Shown: positions 35,473-44,716, counted from the stretch's first letter. The stretch is DNA of 64,000 nucleotides from Scytonematopsis contorta HA4267-MV1 (GCA_019359035.1 JAHHIC010000029.1:1-64000), one strand, 5' to 3'. Numbers and translations are program-made. Notes: generated by a model from the letters alone, not told the origin.

Positions 35473-36408
35473 ATGAGCCGTCCAATAATTCTTGGTATTG
35501 TCGGAGACAGCGCAGCAGGTAAGACAACCCTAACGAAAGGGATTGCTCAGGTACTAGGACCGGAAAATGTCACTATCATATGTACGGATGATTATCACAG
35601 GTATGACCGGAAGCAGCGAGCTGAAATCGGAATTACTGCTTTGCATCCTAACTGTAATTATCTGGACATTATGCAGCAGCAATTATCTCTACTGCGTACC
35701 GGACAGCCAATTCTCAAACCGATTTACAGCCATCACAGTGGTACTTTTGAAGCACCAGAATATATTAAACCAAATAAGTATGTAATTGTTGAGGGTCTGC
35801 TGGGATATTCAACTCGTGGTACTCGCGAGAATTTTGACGTAAAAGTTTACCTTGCTCCCCCAGAAGATTTACGCGCTACATGGAAAATTAAGCGAGATAC
35901 ACAAAAACGAGGTTATACAGAAGAACAAGTCCGAAAAGAACTTGAGAAACGGGAACCAGATTCGGAAGATTTTATTCGTCCACAAAGGCAATGGTCAGAT
36001 ATTGTTGTTAGTTTTTATCCTGGAAGCAATGAATCTGAAGAAACTAACGGACATTTGAATGTGCGTTTAGTACTGCGTCCGACAATCCCTCACCCAGATT
36101 TTACTGATATTGTTACTTATACTAATGGCGGTAAACCACCTATTCGTCTGGGATTGGATAGGGATATGGGAAAACCTGTGGATGTATTGGAAGTGGACGG
36201 TCATGCTACTCTGGAGCAGGTCAACAAACTGGAACAAATTATCTGTCAGGACATGCCTAATTTGAAGAATGTCTGTGATAGAGACAGTAATCCGGAGTTA
36301 GGAAAAGTCGCTGGTACAACTGGTGAAATTTTACAGAGTTATCCCCTTGCTCTGACTCAGCTTTTGATTACATACCACATGCTCAAAGCCACACAGTTTT
36401 ATCCTTAG
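35473..36408 (+). CDS. Phosphoribulokinase/uridine kinase family protein (PRK paralogue)
   Basis: A P-loop kinase of 311 residues. The motif GDSAAGKTTL (about residues 11-20), CTDDYHRYDRKQRAEIGITAL (the PRK signature, about 38-58), LKPIYSHHSGTF and VIVEGLLGYSTR follow the order seen in phosphoribulokinase, the Calvin-cycle enzyme that makes ribulose 1,5-bisphosphate. The rest diverges from the canonical cyanobacterial PRK. I do not see the usual redox-regulatory cysteine near the P-loop, and the middle loop is shorter. It is probably a second, non-canonical PRK-like kinase, not the main Calvin-cycle enzyme. ATG 35473 with GAGGGAAG upstream is preferred to the 30-codon longer frame. Confidence 0.82.
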   Translation: MSRPIILGIVGDSAAGKTTLTKGIAQVLGPENVTIICTDDYHRYDRKQRAEIGITALHPNCNYLDIMQQQLSLLRTGQPILKPIYSHHSGTFEAPEYIKPNKYVIVEGLLGYSTRGTRENFDVKVYLAPPEDLRATWKIKRDTQKRGYTEEQVRKELEKREPDSEDFIRPQRQWSDIVVSFYPGSNESEETNGHLNVRLVLRPTIPHPDFTDIVTYTNGGKPPIRLGLDRDMGKPVDVLEVDGHATLEQVNKLEQIICQDMPNLKNVCDRDSNPELGKVAGTTGEILQSYPLALTQLLITYHMLKATQFYP

Positions 36409-36524
36409 TTGTTAATCGTGGATTTGATTTTAAAGATTTGGCAAATTATTCACTATTTTGTTATGTAGGCATTTACTTTTGAAAGTCACAAGCGATAACT
36501 ATTTATTAGACATCTAAATCAAAA

Positions 36525-36548
36525 AGAGACTAAACATGTTTAGTCTCT
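36525..36548. repeat. Perfect 24-bp palindrome AGAGACTAAACA
   Basis: AGAGACTAAACA and its mirror form a perfect palindrome 40 bp before the radC start. The outer AGAGAC/GTCTCT arms link it to the GTAGAGAC family. It could act as a hairpin terminator of the kinase gene, but there is no T tract. Confidence 0.7.
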
Positions 36549-36587
36549 ACAACTAACGTCTATCTTTAATTATTGCTTTTTGAGTAT

Positions 36588-37319
36588 ATGACTTATCGCC
36601 TGCGAATCGCCGACATGCCCACCAGCGAGCGTCCACGTGAACGATTAATGAATCACGGCCCCAGGATTTTAGCTACTGCTGAGTTAATTGCTATTCTTTT
36701 GGGGACTGGTCAAGGTGCGGGTAAGTTATCTGCTGTTGGTTTAGGGCAATATATTTTGAACGAGTTGGGTTTACACGAACGTGACCCTCTAGCTGTTTTG
36801 CGGGAAATTAGCGTACCAGAACTGACGTTGATTCATGGAATCGGTCCCGCAAAGGCTACAACTATCCTTGCTGCAGTTGAGTTGGGTAAGCGAACTTTTC
36901 AATCTCGTCCCGGCGATCGCACTCCGATAGATAGTCCAGCAGCAGCAGCAGCAGCATTGAGCCAGAATTTGATGTGGCAACAGCAAGAAAGATTCGCAGT
37001 CTTATTATTAGATGTAAAAAATTGCTTGTTAGGAACGCAAGTGATAACTGTTGGCTCCGCTACTGAAACTTTAGCACCACCCAAAGAAATCTTTCGGGAG
37101 ATTATTAAACAGGGAGCAGCAAGGGTAATAGTCGGACATAATCACCCTTCTGGACATGTTGAACCTAGTTGTCGAGATATGGAATTAACACGTCAATTAT
37201 TGAGTGGTGCAAAACTTTTGGAAATTCCCATACTTGACCATGTAATTTTGGGTAACGGTAATTACCAAAGCATGAGGGAGATTACAGGACTGTGGGAAGA
37301 ATATCCGCAAGGAGATTAA
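36588..37319 (+). CDS. radC: RadC family protein (JAMM/MPN-like metalloprotein)
   Basis: The RadC/YicR family is linked to DNA repair and mobile-element biology; its precise activity is unsettled. The 243-residue protein has the N-terminal UPF0758 region RERLMNHGP, a helix-hairpin-helix ([19 protein letters not shown]) and the JAMM-type metal motif [15 protein letters not shown] near the C terminus with both His and the Asp intact. ATG 36588 is taken as start because it gives the conserved MTYRLRI; the frame extends to TTG 36573 without support. A terminator follows at 37332. Confidence 0.93.
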   Translation: MTYRLRIADMPTSERPRERLMNHGPRILATAELIAILLGTGQGAGKLSAVGLGQYILNELGLHERDPLAVLREISVPELTLIHGIGPAKATTILAAVELGKRTFQSRPGDRTPIDSPAAAAAALSQNLMWQQQERFAVLLLDVKNCLLGTQVITVGSATETLAPPKEIFREIIKQGAARVIVGHNHPSGHVEPSCRDMELTRQLLSGAKLLEIPILDHVILGNGNYQSMREITGLWEEYPQGD

Positions 37320-37331
37320 ACCAAGAAAGAG

Positions 37332-37361
37332 GGAAAAAGGCTTCTTCCTTTTTCCTTTTTT
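37332..37361 (+). terminator. Rho-independent terminator of radC
   Basis: A 9-bp stem GGAAAAAGG / CCTTTTTCC with a 6-base loop, followed by six T, 12 bases after the radC stop. Confidence 0.85.
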
Positions 37362-37449
37362 GAACGGTTTTAAATCCAAGCTGGTTCAGAAGGATTTATA
37401 TTAACAAAAGAACACTCCACAAAGTTTTTTAATAAATAGGATAACTCTA

Positions 37450-37569
37450 ATGGAAGAAGTAATAGATATAGCTGAACTTATCCAATGGAAACAGGAACTT
37501 GATGAGCTAGAAGTAAATTCAGCAATTGGTAAGAGCGTATCAGATCAAGAGTTTGAGCAAGTAATGTAA
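37450..37569 (+). CDS. Very small acidic protein, possible antitoxin-like or remnant gene
   Basis: ATG 37450 preceded by AGGATAA opens 39 codons (MEEVIDIAELIQWKQELDEL then SVSDQEFEQVM). It is strongly acidic and helical, with no partner. It is too short for family assignment; it may be a micro-antitoxin or a fragment. Confidence 0.35.
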   Translation: MEEVIDIAELIQWKQELDELEVNSAIGKSVSDQEFEQVM

Positions 37570-37645
37570 TCGCAAATGGATGGTAGCTATTACTTCAAAT
37601 ATTTAGAAAGAGTACGTGTAAATAAAGTGCAACTAACTAAAAAAA

Positions 37646-37723
37646 ATGACCATACTCGAAGCGCTTGAAACTGAACTCCTTAAACAAATAGAGAAACGAG
37701 CAAACAATACGCAAGCTCATTGA
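37646..37723 (+). pseudogene. N-terminal remnant of a DUF2281/antitoxin-type gene
   Basis: Twenty-five codons reading MTILEALETELLKQIEKRA and ending in a stop. The first part is the typical start of small cyanobacterial antitoxins (MT-x-L-E-x-x-x-x-x-L-x-x-L) whose bodies continue for another 50 residues. The rest is missing here. Confidence 0.3.
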
Positions 37724-37777
37724 ATAGCCACAGTTCTTTTTTCAGATGGCTGTCTTCAATAGTAATAATGCTCTATA

Positions 37778-38014
37778 TTATTGTCCTCGTCCTGGTTTAC
37801 AATCAGCAAAACCCAATGCTTCTGTATCGAGAAAGCTCGCAATTGCCATTTCAATAACTGCTTCAACTGGATACTCAATTTCAGTCGCACGTGCAATTAG
37901 AGCATCTCGAATTCTTTCAGGCAAGCGTTCCAAGATGACTTCAGCATCAGCTTTATAAAGTTGTTCTTTTAGTTTTGCTTGCATAACTTTACTGTTCGCT
38001 TGGGATTTGGACAT
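37778..38014 (-). CDS. Small unknown protein, possible ribbon-helix-helix-like
   Basis: A 78-residue protein with a basic helical start (KVMQAKLKEQLYKADAE) and a segment LPERIRDALIARATEIEYPVEAVIE that has the strand-helix-helix rhythm of small DNA-binding antitoxins. It overlaps the 3' end of the GIY-YIG gene by 26 bp on the same strand, so the two are translationally coupled. The pair may act together (nuclease and regulator), but no such system is known to me. Confidence 0.6.
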   Translation of the reverse strand: MSKSQANSKVMQAKLKEQLYKADAEVILERLPERIRDALIARATEIEYPVEAVIEMAIASFLDTEALGFADCKPGRGQ

Positions 38015-38366
38015 TATAGGGCGGTTCGGTAGCTCTAAGGATAATAGCTTCTAGTTCCAATAATAGCGCAGGGTTTTCCCAGTAAGAAATTAGCTGTACA
38101 GCAACACGAACCTCTTCGTCACTATACTTGTCAAGCCATGCCCATAAAAAAGCTTTATGTCCACCAACGAAACGACCCCGCAGACTCTTTGTTTTACTAA
38201 TGTAAAGTAGCCCATCAGTTTTGTGCCTAATTGCATAAATACCAGGGCGAGCAGGAAGACCGCCAAACTCTCGGCTCAAAGGTAAGCATTGCTCAAAAGG
38301 AGTAAAGGCAATTGCATCCAGAATTTGCCTAGCCTGGGTTTGTAATTCAAAGTCATTTGTCGGCAT
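37989..38366 (-). CDS. GIY-YIG nuclease superfamily protein
   Basis: A 125-residue protein with the GIY-YIG fold pattern: GIYAIRHKTDGLLYISKTKS carries GIY and a degenerate second strand (LLYISK in place of YVG), followed by R in RGRFVGG and H in GGHKAF. The downstream E (LLLELEAIIL) matches the metal-binding Glu. Stand-alone short GIY-YIG proteins in cyanobacteria are usually uncharacterised. The second strand deviates from YIG, so activity is uncertain. It is followed by an overlapping 78-residue gene. Confidence 0.75.
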   Translation of the reverse strand: MPTNDFELQTQARQILDAIAFTPFEQCLPLSREFGGLPARPGIYAIRHKTDGLLYISKTKSLRGRFVGGHKAFLWAWLDKYSDEEVRVAVQLISYWENPALLLELEAIILRATEPPYNVQIPSEQ

Positions 38367-38922
38367 TGCACTGCAAAACGCTGATTACACAGAAATTATG
38401 TTCCCATATTCTGTCTCAGCTTGAAAGCTCCTCTTAGTACCATTTAATTATGTTCTAAATTGCTGTAGGTTGGGTTAAGGCTTTGGGAAACCCAACCTTT
38501 TCAACTGCTTTCACTATTAAAAAAATGTGTTATTCTCTCTACACCACAAATACAATATATAGGTATGAAATATATCTCATCTCACTCGATAATTTAGCAA
38601 AGTACTTATTTAATCTTTAGTATAGCGGTATTTTAATTTAATAGTAAGTCATAAAAATAACATGTATAAAATAAGCTTTTGTGCCGTTAAACACCATATA
38701 AATAAATAATATTACTTACACCACTTTGTCTAATTAAAGTTAAAGCAATTTTCGGAGAAAATAGGTTAAACTAATTATCAAATTCCGCATTTTTACTGCT
38801 AGCCTACTTAATTTAGGCAATTAAACATTCTGCTCCATGCGCTTGAGCCTAGCTTTTGCCGCGATTGAGGCAGAATAGTTTCTTGTTGCAGTTATTTTTT
38901 TGTATCTCATGGTGATAAATTT
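38367..38922. other. Intergenic region upstream of the type IV secretion-like cluster
   Basis: About 555 AT-rich bases. It contains one short GTAGGTTGGGTT...AACCCAACC inverted repeat (38466-38498) and otherwise no recognisable gene. It is the likely promoter region of the plus-strand cluster starting at 38923. Confidence 0.5.
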
Positions 38923-39456
38923 ATGTTTATCAAGCACTTACATCAGGGAAAACAACCCAAATTACTTTTCTCTTTGCCGTTTTTACTAACTTGCGCTGTT
39001 TTTCTTATAATAATTAGCAATCACAGCAATACACTATTTTTGTGTTTATTGACAGGAGCTTTCGCAACAGCAGTAATCCCAAAAATAGGAAAGCAGATAA
39101 ATTTGCCACAACATAAAATTAGAATTCTACAGACTTTAATCTTGGCAGCAATTCTAAGCTTATTTTGGCTAGATTATTTTGCCGAACCAGCAGCAGCACA
39201 ATTTTTTGGCAAAGCAGAAAACTTCTTTAAAAATACCTTAACCCAAGGTTCTCAACAAACAGGAACTGTTGCCGCAATTAGTTTAGTCTTTAACGTTCTC
39301 AGAGCGCTTTATTTACTTTACGTCGCAGTAGCATTAATCGGTGTAATTAACGCAGTCAGAAAAGACGAAGATTGGCAAGTAGTAGCTAGAACTCCATTAT
39401 TAGTAGTGATTGCAGTCACAATCGCGGATGTTTTAACATCTTTTATTACAGGATAA
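38923..39456 (+). CDS. VirB2/TrbC-like pilin candidate (membrane protein)
   Basis: A 177-residue protein with hydrophobic segments at about 17-60, a signal-peptidase-like site AEPAAAQFF (about 90-98), and two further helices (about 115-140 and 150-175). A long leader, AxA processing site and short two-helix mature part are the layout of VirB2-type pilins (mature part about 80 residues). Homology cannot be proven by eye. It is the first gene of a plus-strand series whose next members are VirB3- and VirB4-like, which is the canonical order and the main reason for the call. Confidence 0.6.
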   Translation: MFIKHLHQGKQPKLLFSLPFLLTCAVFLIIISNHSNTLFLCLLTGAFATAVIPKIGKQINLPQHKIRILQTLILAAILSLFWLDYFAEPAAAQFFGKAENFFKNTLTQGSQQTGTVAAISLVFNVLRALYLLYVAVALIGVINAVRKDEDWQVVARTPLLVVIAVTIADVLTSFITG

Positions 39457-39529
39457 AAACGAGTGATAAAGTCCCAGGATGAAACCAATAATGTAATAAT
39501 TCCCAATTCCCCACCCCCCACTCCCCACC

Positions 39530-39907
39530 ATGACTGAAGAAGGAGATAAAGAATTTCGACCAGTCAATCAAATTCTAGGAACCCAACCATCTTTGGGTCC
39601 GATTCCAGCTGACCAAATAATTCCTTGGATAGTTATCGCTCTTGTTTCCTATTTTATTATTAATGGTTTTTTTGGAGGATTATTTGCAGATGAATGGCAA
39701 AAATGGTTATGGACAGTATTAATTACGGCTTGGGGGATAGCAACATGGTGGATATTAACAGGAGGCAGAAGTTGGAGATTTTTAAGTAAATTTATTGGTG
39801 TACCCACCTGGACAAGAGGAGTAGCTCGTTATAAAAGTTTTCTAGCATTTTACTATGAAAGAAAAAATCGGAAAACAAAGAGTAGGAATCAACGCTCAAG
39901 AAGGTAG
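39530..39907 (+). CDS. VirB3-like inner-membrane protein
   Basis: A 125-residue protein with two adjacent membrane helices (about 28-52 and 58-78) and a basic C-terminal tail (YYERKNRKTKSRNQRSRR). Size, topology and position directly before the VirB4-like ATPase match VirB3, which anchors VirB4 at the inner membrane. The gene overlaps the ATPase gene by 53 bp, indicating tight coupling. Its start is preceded by CCCCACTCCCCACC heptamer repeats and lacks a Shine-Dalgarno sequence. Confidence 0.65.
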   Translation: MTEEGDKEFRPVNQILGTQPSLGPIPADQIIPWIVIALVSYFIINGFFGGLFADEWQKWLWTVLITAWGIATWWILTGGRSWRFLSKFIGVPTWTRGVARYKSFLAFYYERKNRKTKSRNQRSRR

Positions 39908-42602
39908 AGTAACACCTTTTGAAGATGCTTTGAATTTAGCCACAATGCTGAACATAGCATTGAATGGTAGAGATATTGGTGCGTATATTTTAACCAAAGG
40001 AAGCCAAAAAGATAAATTTTGCTTTGTTTTCGGCTTTGAGTGCTTCGGCATTCACACAACTTTAAGAAAAGACGAAATTAATACAATTTGTAATAATATT
40101 GAAGCTGGTTTAAAAGATTTACCCGGTTCCGAAAGTATTACTTTTCATTTAAGTTCTTTTGCAGAAGATAAAACGAGACAGCAGGAATTATCATCCCTTA
40201 TAAAAAAAACACCTTCATCAGATATACAATATTTACTCACCTCCGAGAGAGCCAGAGTACAAATACTAACTCGTAGTGGCATTCGTAAACCTAAATCTCT
40301 TCGTTTATATGTAACATATACAGTTGAATCTGGTAGTGAAGTTGCCAATGATGCAATAGAAAAATTTTTAGCAAAAGCAGAATCTTGGTGGCAAACATTT
40401 AAAGGAGAAGCAGCAGAAAGAGAACAAGCGCGATTAGAAACCATTATTTATAACGCTTACCAAGAAGGGTTTCGACGTTGGGAGCAAGTTTTATCAAATA
40501 AAATGGGTTTGGATGTCAAAGCTTTAAATACAGTAGAACTTTGGAACTCAATTTGGAAAAGATTTAACGATACAGAGCCAATTGAAGTCCCCCAAGTTCT
40601 GATACTAGACGAAAATGGGCTGCATGAAAAAATTTCTTCCAATTTGCCCAGCAGCAGATTACTGTTAGAGAACATTCACAGCACCACATTACTAATGGAA
40701 TCCAGCGTACCTGTTGCAAATAGACAATGGGTACATGTAAATAATCGCTACGTCGGGGTAATGACATTTTTAGAAAAACCCGGAGGTTGGCAAAATAAAT
40801 CATCACAACTGCGATACCTATGGGAATTATTTGCTAGAGACGCGGTTGTAGACACAGAAATTTTTTGCCAATTAATGTCCGCAAATCCCATGTTGGTAAA
40901 GACTACTTTGCAACGAGTACTAAAACAGTCGAACGTCACAGCCAAAATGGCGCAAGAAAAAAGTAATACAATCGATGTGGGAGCGCAATTAAAACTCAGA
41001 AAATCGGTAGCAGCACAAGAACAAATATACGAAGGTGCGCTCCCCATGTATACAGGGACTACAATTTTAATCCATCGTTCCAGTTTAGAAAAACTCGACG
41101 AAGCCTGTAGATATATTGAAAACTGCTTTCAACGGCCAGCAAAAGTCATTCGAGAAACAGAATACGCTTGGAAAATTTGGCTGCAAACTCTGCCGATAGT
41201 TTGGGAAATTCTTTTAGCTAAACCCTTTAACCGTCGTCAACTTTATCTAACCAATGAAGTTTGGGGATTAATTCCTTTAGTGACAACACGTGCAGGAGAT
41301 AGCCAAGGCTTTGAATTAATAGCAGACGAAGGAGGAACCCCCGTACATCTAGATTTATTCAACCAGCACAAAAACTTAGCTTTGTTTGCGACCACCCGTG
41401 CTGGTAAATCAGTATTAGTTTCTGGAATATTAACTCAAGCTTTAGCCCATGATATGCCAGTAGTAGCGCTGGACTTTCCCAAACCCGATGGAACATCAAC
41501 CTTTACTGACTATACAGAATTTCTTTCAGGGTACGGAGCGTACTTTGATATTTCTAAACAATCCAATAATTTATTTGAACAACCAGACTTACGCAATCTC
41601 TCTCCTGAAGAACAACGTGAACGCTTTCAAGATTACGTCGCATTTCTAGAGTCCGCATTAATGACAATGGTCTTAGGAAATACAAGCGAAAGCCAAATAC
41701 TATCACAAACAGTGCGTTCACTAATAAACTTGGCTTTAAATACCTTTTTCGCAGACGAAGGAATTAAACAACGCTATAAATCAGCAATAGCAGAAGGATT
41801 CGGGAGCTTAGCTTGGGAAAAAATCCCAACATTAAAAGATTTTGTCATATTTTGTTCACGAGAACATCTGGATTTGCATACCACAGGAGAAAGAATTGAT
41901 GACGCACTAGAAGTAATCAACCTTCGTCTACGCTTTTGGCTTTCCAGTCGAGTTGGACAAGCAATATCTTCACCCTCCAGTTTTCCCACAAATGCCAAAC
42001 TTTTAGTATTTGCTTTAAGAAACTTATCCGATAGCGAAGACGCAGCATTATTATCTTTAAGTGCATATTCAGCAGCATTACGACGTGCATTAAGTAGTCC
42101 AGCATCAATATTTTTTATAGATGAAGCACCAATCTTGTTTGAATTTGACCAAATTTCTGACTTGGTAGGAAGATTATGCGCTAACGGAGCAAAAGCAGGA
42201 GTTAGAGTAATTTTATCAGCACAAGACCCCGACACTATTGCGAGGTCAAGAGCAGCATCAAAAATTCTCCAAAACTTAAGCACAAGATTAATAGGAAGAA
42301 TTCAACCAGTTGCGGTAGATAGTTTTGTTGATATTTTGAAATATCCACGAGATATTATCGCACGCAACGCGAGTGAGAGTTTTAGAGCAAAAAAAGAAGA
42401 TATTTATAGTCAATGGTTGTTAGATGATAACGGAGTTTATACATATTGCCGTTATTATCCTGGATTTGAACAATTGGCTGTAGTAGCTAATAACCCAGAC
42501 GAACAAGTAGAAAGGAGTAAATTTATGAATAAATATGAGGATAGATACGAAGCTATTTCTCGTTTTGCACGTCATTTACTGATAAAAATTCGTGGGGGTT
42601 GA
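39855..42602 (+). CDS. VirB4/TraC-like secretion ATPase
   Basis: A 915-residue cytoplasmic ATPase that would energise pilus assembly and substrate transfer. The N-terminal VirB4-type domain runs to about 480. The RecA-like motor domain has Walker A ATTRAGKS (about 512-519), Walker B FFIDEAP (about 752-758), and a following glutamine finger region LSAQDPDT. The Walker A lacks the usual first Gly, as in some TraG/VirD4-like relatives. Length and context favour VirB4. ATG 39855 lies inside the VirB3-like gene. A composite hairpin repeat follows the stop. Confidence 0.85.
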   Translation: MKEKIGKQRVGINAQEGRVTPFEDALNLATMLNIALNGRDIGAYILTKGSQKDKFCFVFGFECFGIHTTLRKDEINTICNNIEAGLKDLPGSESITFHLSSFAEDKTRQQELSSLIKKTPSSDIQYLLTSERARVQILTRSGIRKPKSLRLYVTYTVESGSEVANDAIEKFLAKAESWWQTFKGEAAEREQARLETIIYNAYQEGFRRWEQVLSNKMGLDVKALNTVELWNSIWKRFNDTEPIEVPQVLILDENGLHEKISSNLPSSRLLLENIHSTTLLMESSVPVANRQWVHVNNRYVGVMTFLEKPGGWQNKSSQLRYLWELFARDAVVDTEIFCQLMSANPMLVKTTLQRVLKQSNVTAKMAQEKSNTIDVGAQLKLRKSVAAQEQIYEGALPMYTGTTILIHRSSLEKLDEACRYIENCFQRPAKVIRETEYAWKIWLQTLPIVWEILLAKPFNRRQLYLTNEVWGLIPLVTTRAGDSQGFELIADEGGTPVHLDLFNQHKNLALFATTRAGKSVLVSGILTQALAHDMPVVALDFPKPDGTSTFTDYTEFLSGYGAYFDISKQSNNLFEQPDLRNLSPEEQRERFQDYVAFLESALMTMVLGNTSESQILSQTVRSLINLALNTFFADEGIKQRYKSAIAEGFGSLAWEKIPTLKDFVIFCSREHLDLHTTGERIDDALEVINLRLRFWLSSRVGQAISSPSSFPTNAKLLVFALRNLSDSEDAALLSLSAYSAALRRALSSPASIFFIDEAPILFEFDQISDLVGRLCANGAKAGVRVILSAQDPDTIARSRAASKILQNLSTRLIGRIQPVAVDSFVDILKYPRDIIARNASESFRAKKEDIYSQWLLDDNGVYTYCRYYPGFEQLAVVANNPDEQVERSKFMNKYEDRYEAISRFARHLLIKIRGG

Positions 42603-42605
42603 AAG

Positions 42606-42717
42606 ACCTAACCCCCCTACCCCCCTTCCCTACGAGGGAAGGGGGGGAATAAAATACTTTATTTTCTTGTTCCCCTTCCCTTCTAGGGAAGGGGTTAGGG
42701 GTTAGGTTCTTAGTAAA
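42606..42717. repeat. Nested inverted repeat of CCTAACCCC / CCCCTTCCCT type
   Basis: Two hairpins, CCCCCTTCCCT-ACG-AGGGAAGGGGG (42620-42646) and CCCCTTCCCT-TCT-AGGGAAGGGG (42672-42694), are enclosed by outer arms ACCTAACCCC and GGGGTTAGGT. This is a dispersed cyanobacterial repeat between the ATPase and the next cluster gene. It may attenuate transcription inside the operon. Confidence 0.8.
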
Positions 42718-42732
42718 TATGGAAATTTGATT

Positions 42733-43578
42733 ATGAAAAACAGCAATTACATCCGAATCATTGTAACCACTTGCTCCTTAGCATTAGTCGGAACTTTACC
42801 AGCAATCGCAAATCTTGGTAACGCTTGGACTGACTTTCAATCTTACGCAACAGATTTAAGGGACTATTTAAATAACAATCTTTCCGAAAACTTTAGACCC
42901 TTAGAAATTCAAACACAAACAGCAATTAATAATTCTTCAGGAGACCTGAGTATACCTAACCCTAACGTTGCTGGAAACAATGCAAAAGAACAGGTAACTT
43001 TGTATTCACTATCAGATAATTTTGATAACAACTCAGCCGTACGAGGTTTAATGTTAAAAAATGAAATAGACCGTCAAATTACTCGTGCTTCCATAGAAGG
43101 AAACCTGGGTAGAAATGGACAGACCCGCTTAAAAAATAAATTAGAAAACATACAAAAAACAACCGCTGACACAGCGAGATTCGCAAATACAGCATTACAA
43201 AACAAACAAGCAAAACAATTAGAAATAGAAACAGCAGTTAGTAGCGCACAATTAACAGGTAACATCCCAATACCAGGTGCTGGTTCTCCCCAATTATTCA
43301 ACAATCAAGCTCAAATTATGAAGCTCACATGGGAAGGATTAGCAGATTTACAACTAGACAACATTAATATTCAAAGAGAGCAATCCAAAATGATAGCTGA
43401 AAATTTAGCAACAACAACACAAATCCATCAAGACTTACAATACTCCAACTTAAATTTAGCTAACATTTCTCAACAAACAGACGAAATAAATCGAGCAAGA
43501 AGAGTAGACACATCAGCCGAAATTACACGACTGCTGCGAGTTACTTCCCAAACAGATTTACTAGTAAAGAAAGATTAA
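42733..43578 (+). CDS. VirB5-like exported protein
   Basis: A 281-residue protein with a signal peptide (MKNSNYIRIIVTTCSLALVG, cleavage near AIA-NLG). The mature part is largely helical (about 25-281), rich in Asn/Gln/Ala, with a helix QKTTADTARFANTALQNKQAK and a C-terminal helix after EINRARRVD. Signal peptide, helical bundle and position between VirB4 and a VirB6-like gene match VirB5/TraC pilus-tip proteins. Sequence identity to named families cannot be claimed. ATG 42733 is used; the TTG at 42727 is two codons upstream. Confidence 0.6.
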   Translation: MKNSNYIRIIVTTCSLALVGTLPAIANLGNAWTDFQSYATDLRDYLNNNLSENFRPLEIQTQTAINNSSGDLSIPNPNVAGNNAKEQVTLYSLSDNFDNNSAVRGLMLKNEIDRQITRASIEGNLGRNGQTRLKNKLENIQKTTADTARFANTALQNKQAKQLEIETAVSSAQLTGNIPIPGAGSPQLFNNQAQIMKLTWEGLADLQLDNINIQREQSKMIAENLATTTQIHQDLQYSNLNLANISQQTDEINRARRVDTSAEITRLLRVTSQTDLLVKKD

Positions 43579-43599
43579 ACCGAATCTTAATAACCTTAC

Positions 43600-43642
43600 G
43601 ATAGCTTTGGCAATAGCGAAATGATAGCTTTGGCAATAGCGA
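43600..43642 (+). repeat. 23-bp tandem duplication spanning a start codon
   Basis: GATAGCTTTGGCAATAGCGA occurs at 43600-43619 and again at 43623-43642. The ATG at 43621 lies between them, so the second copy supplies the first residues of the VirB6-like protein. ATG 43648 downstream is an alternative start that avoids it. Confidence 0.85.
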
Positions 43643-44709
43643 GCAAGATGCTCGCACTACTTTTACAAAATTGGGACATTCCCCACCCCCTAATAGCCCA
43701 AATTTCCAATAGCGATAATAATATTCTCAGAAATGGTGCTCTGACAGCACAGAGTATAACCCAAAGCTGGGACAAGCAATGGATTGACTTACTACAAACC
43801 AACACCAACAACAATATATATGGTGTCCTGAGTCGCTTAGGTACTTTTTTTGCAGTAGGAACATTACTTTTTTTTGTAGCCCAGTGGTTAAGAGACGTAT
43901 TAGAAAATGAATACTCCCGTCCCATATCTTCCCTAATTATGCCATTTGTAGTGGTTTTGTTACTAGCTAATCCTGGGAACGGAACCGTATTATCTAACTT
44001 AACTTTAAGTGTACGAGACTTTATTAATACCATCAATAAAGAAGTCGTCAAAACAGCAGATGTTAATTTGACTTACCAGCAAGCATTAAATATGACCGTC
44101 GCAGAAGAAGTTGCAGGTGGTTTATTACGTCCCTGTCAGTCCTTAAGTGGAGAGCAACAAGTTCAATGTTTCACAAAAGCCAAAGAAAAACTCGATATTA
44201 TCTTGCTAAATTACAGAGACTTGTATGGTTCACAACCTTGGATAAATAGATTAGAAAATCGTGTGAATCAAATAATACTCAATTTAAATAGCGTTTCAGA
44301 GTTTGACTTTAATTCCTTACTTGGTTCCACATTTCAAACTGGTGTAAAAAATCTTTTAGTTTCATTACAAACTGCTTTCCAAAATTTAATAGAAGCTACT
44401 ATGCTACTAATAGCAGCCTTAGGACCATTAGCAGTCGGAGGCTCTTTGCTACCTGTTGCAGGAAAACCTGTTTTCGCGTGGTTAACTGGATTATTTGCAA
44501 TTGGTATAGCTAAAATATCTTTTAACATTATTGCCGTTGTTACAGCCTCAGTTATTGTTGATGTATCATCACAAAATAACGCCGATTTAGATTTGATGTG
44601 GTTCCTAATTTTTCTTGGCGTTTTAGCTCCCATAATCTCATTAATATTAGCAGCTTTAGGAGGAATTTCTGTATTTAACGCAATCAACAACAGATTGGGC
44701 AATGGGTAA
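43621..44709 (+). CDS. VirB6/TrbL-like polytopic membrane protein
   Basis: A 362-residue inner-membrane protein with 5-6 membrane helices (about 75-95, 102-120, 255-280, 283-310, 325-350) and a soluble periplasmic or cytoplasmic section (about 130-235). The number of helices and the Ala/Gly-rich C-terminal cluster fit VirB6/TrbL, the channel component. It follows the VirB5-like gene and precedes VirB8-like genes. The true start may be ATG 43648, nine codons in, since the first ATG lies in a tandem duplication. Confidence 0.65.
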   Translation: MIALAIASKMLALLLQNWDIPHPLIAQISNSDNNILRNGALTAQSITQSWDKQWIDLLQTNTNNNIYGVLSRLGTFFAVGTLLFFVAQWLRDVLENEYSRPISSLIMPFVVVLLLANPGNGTVLSNLTLSVRDFINTINKEVVKTADVNLTYQQALNMTVAEEVAGGLLRPCQSLSGEQQVQCFTKAKEKLDIILLNYRDLYGSQPWINRLENRVNQIILNLNSVSEFDFNSLLGSTFQTGVKNLLVSLQTAFQNLIEATMLLIAALGPLAVGGSLLPVAGKPVFAWLTGLFAIGIAKISFNIIAVVTASVIVDVSSQNNADLDLMWFLIFLGVLAPIISLILAALGGISVFNAINNRLGNG

Positions 44710-44716
44710 TGGGTTA

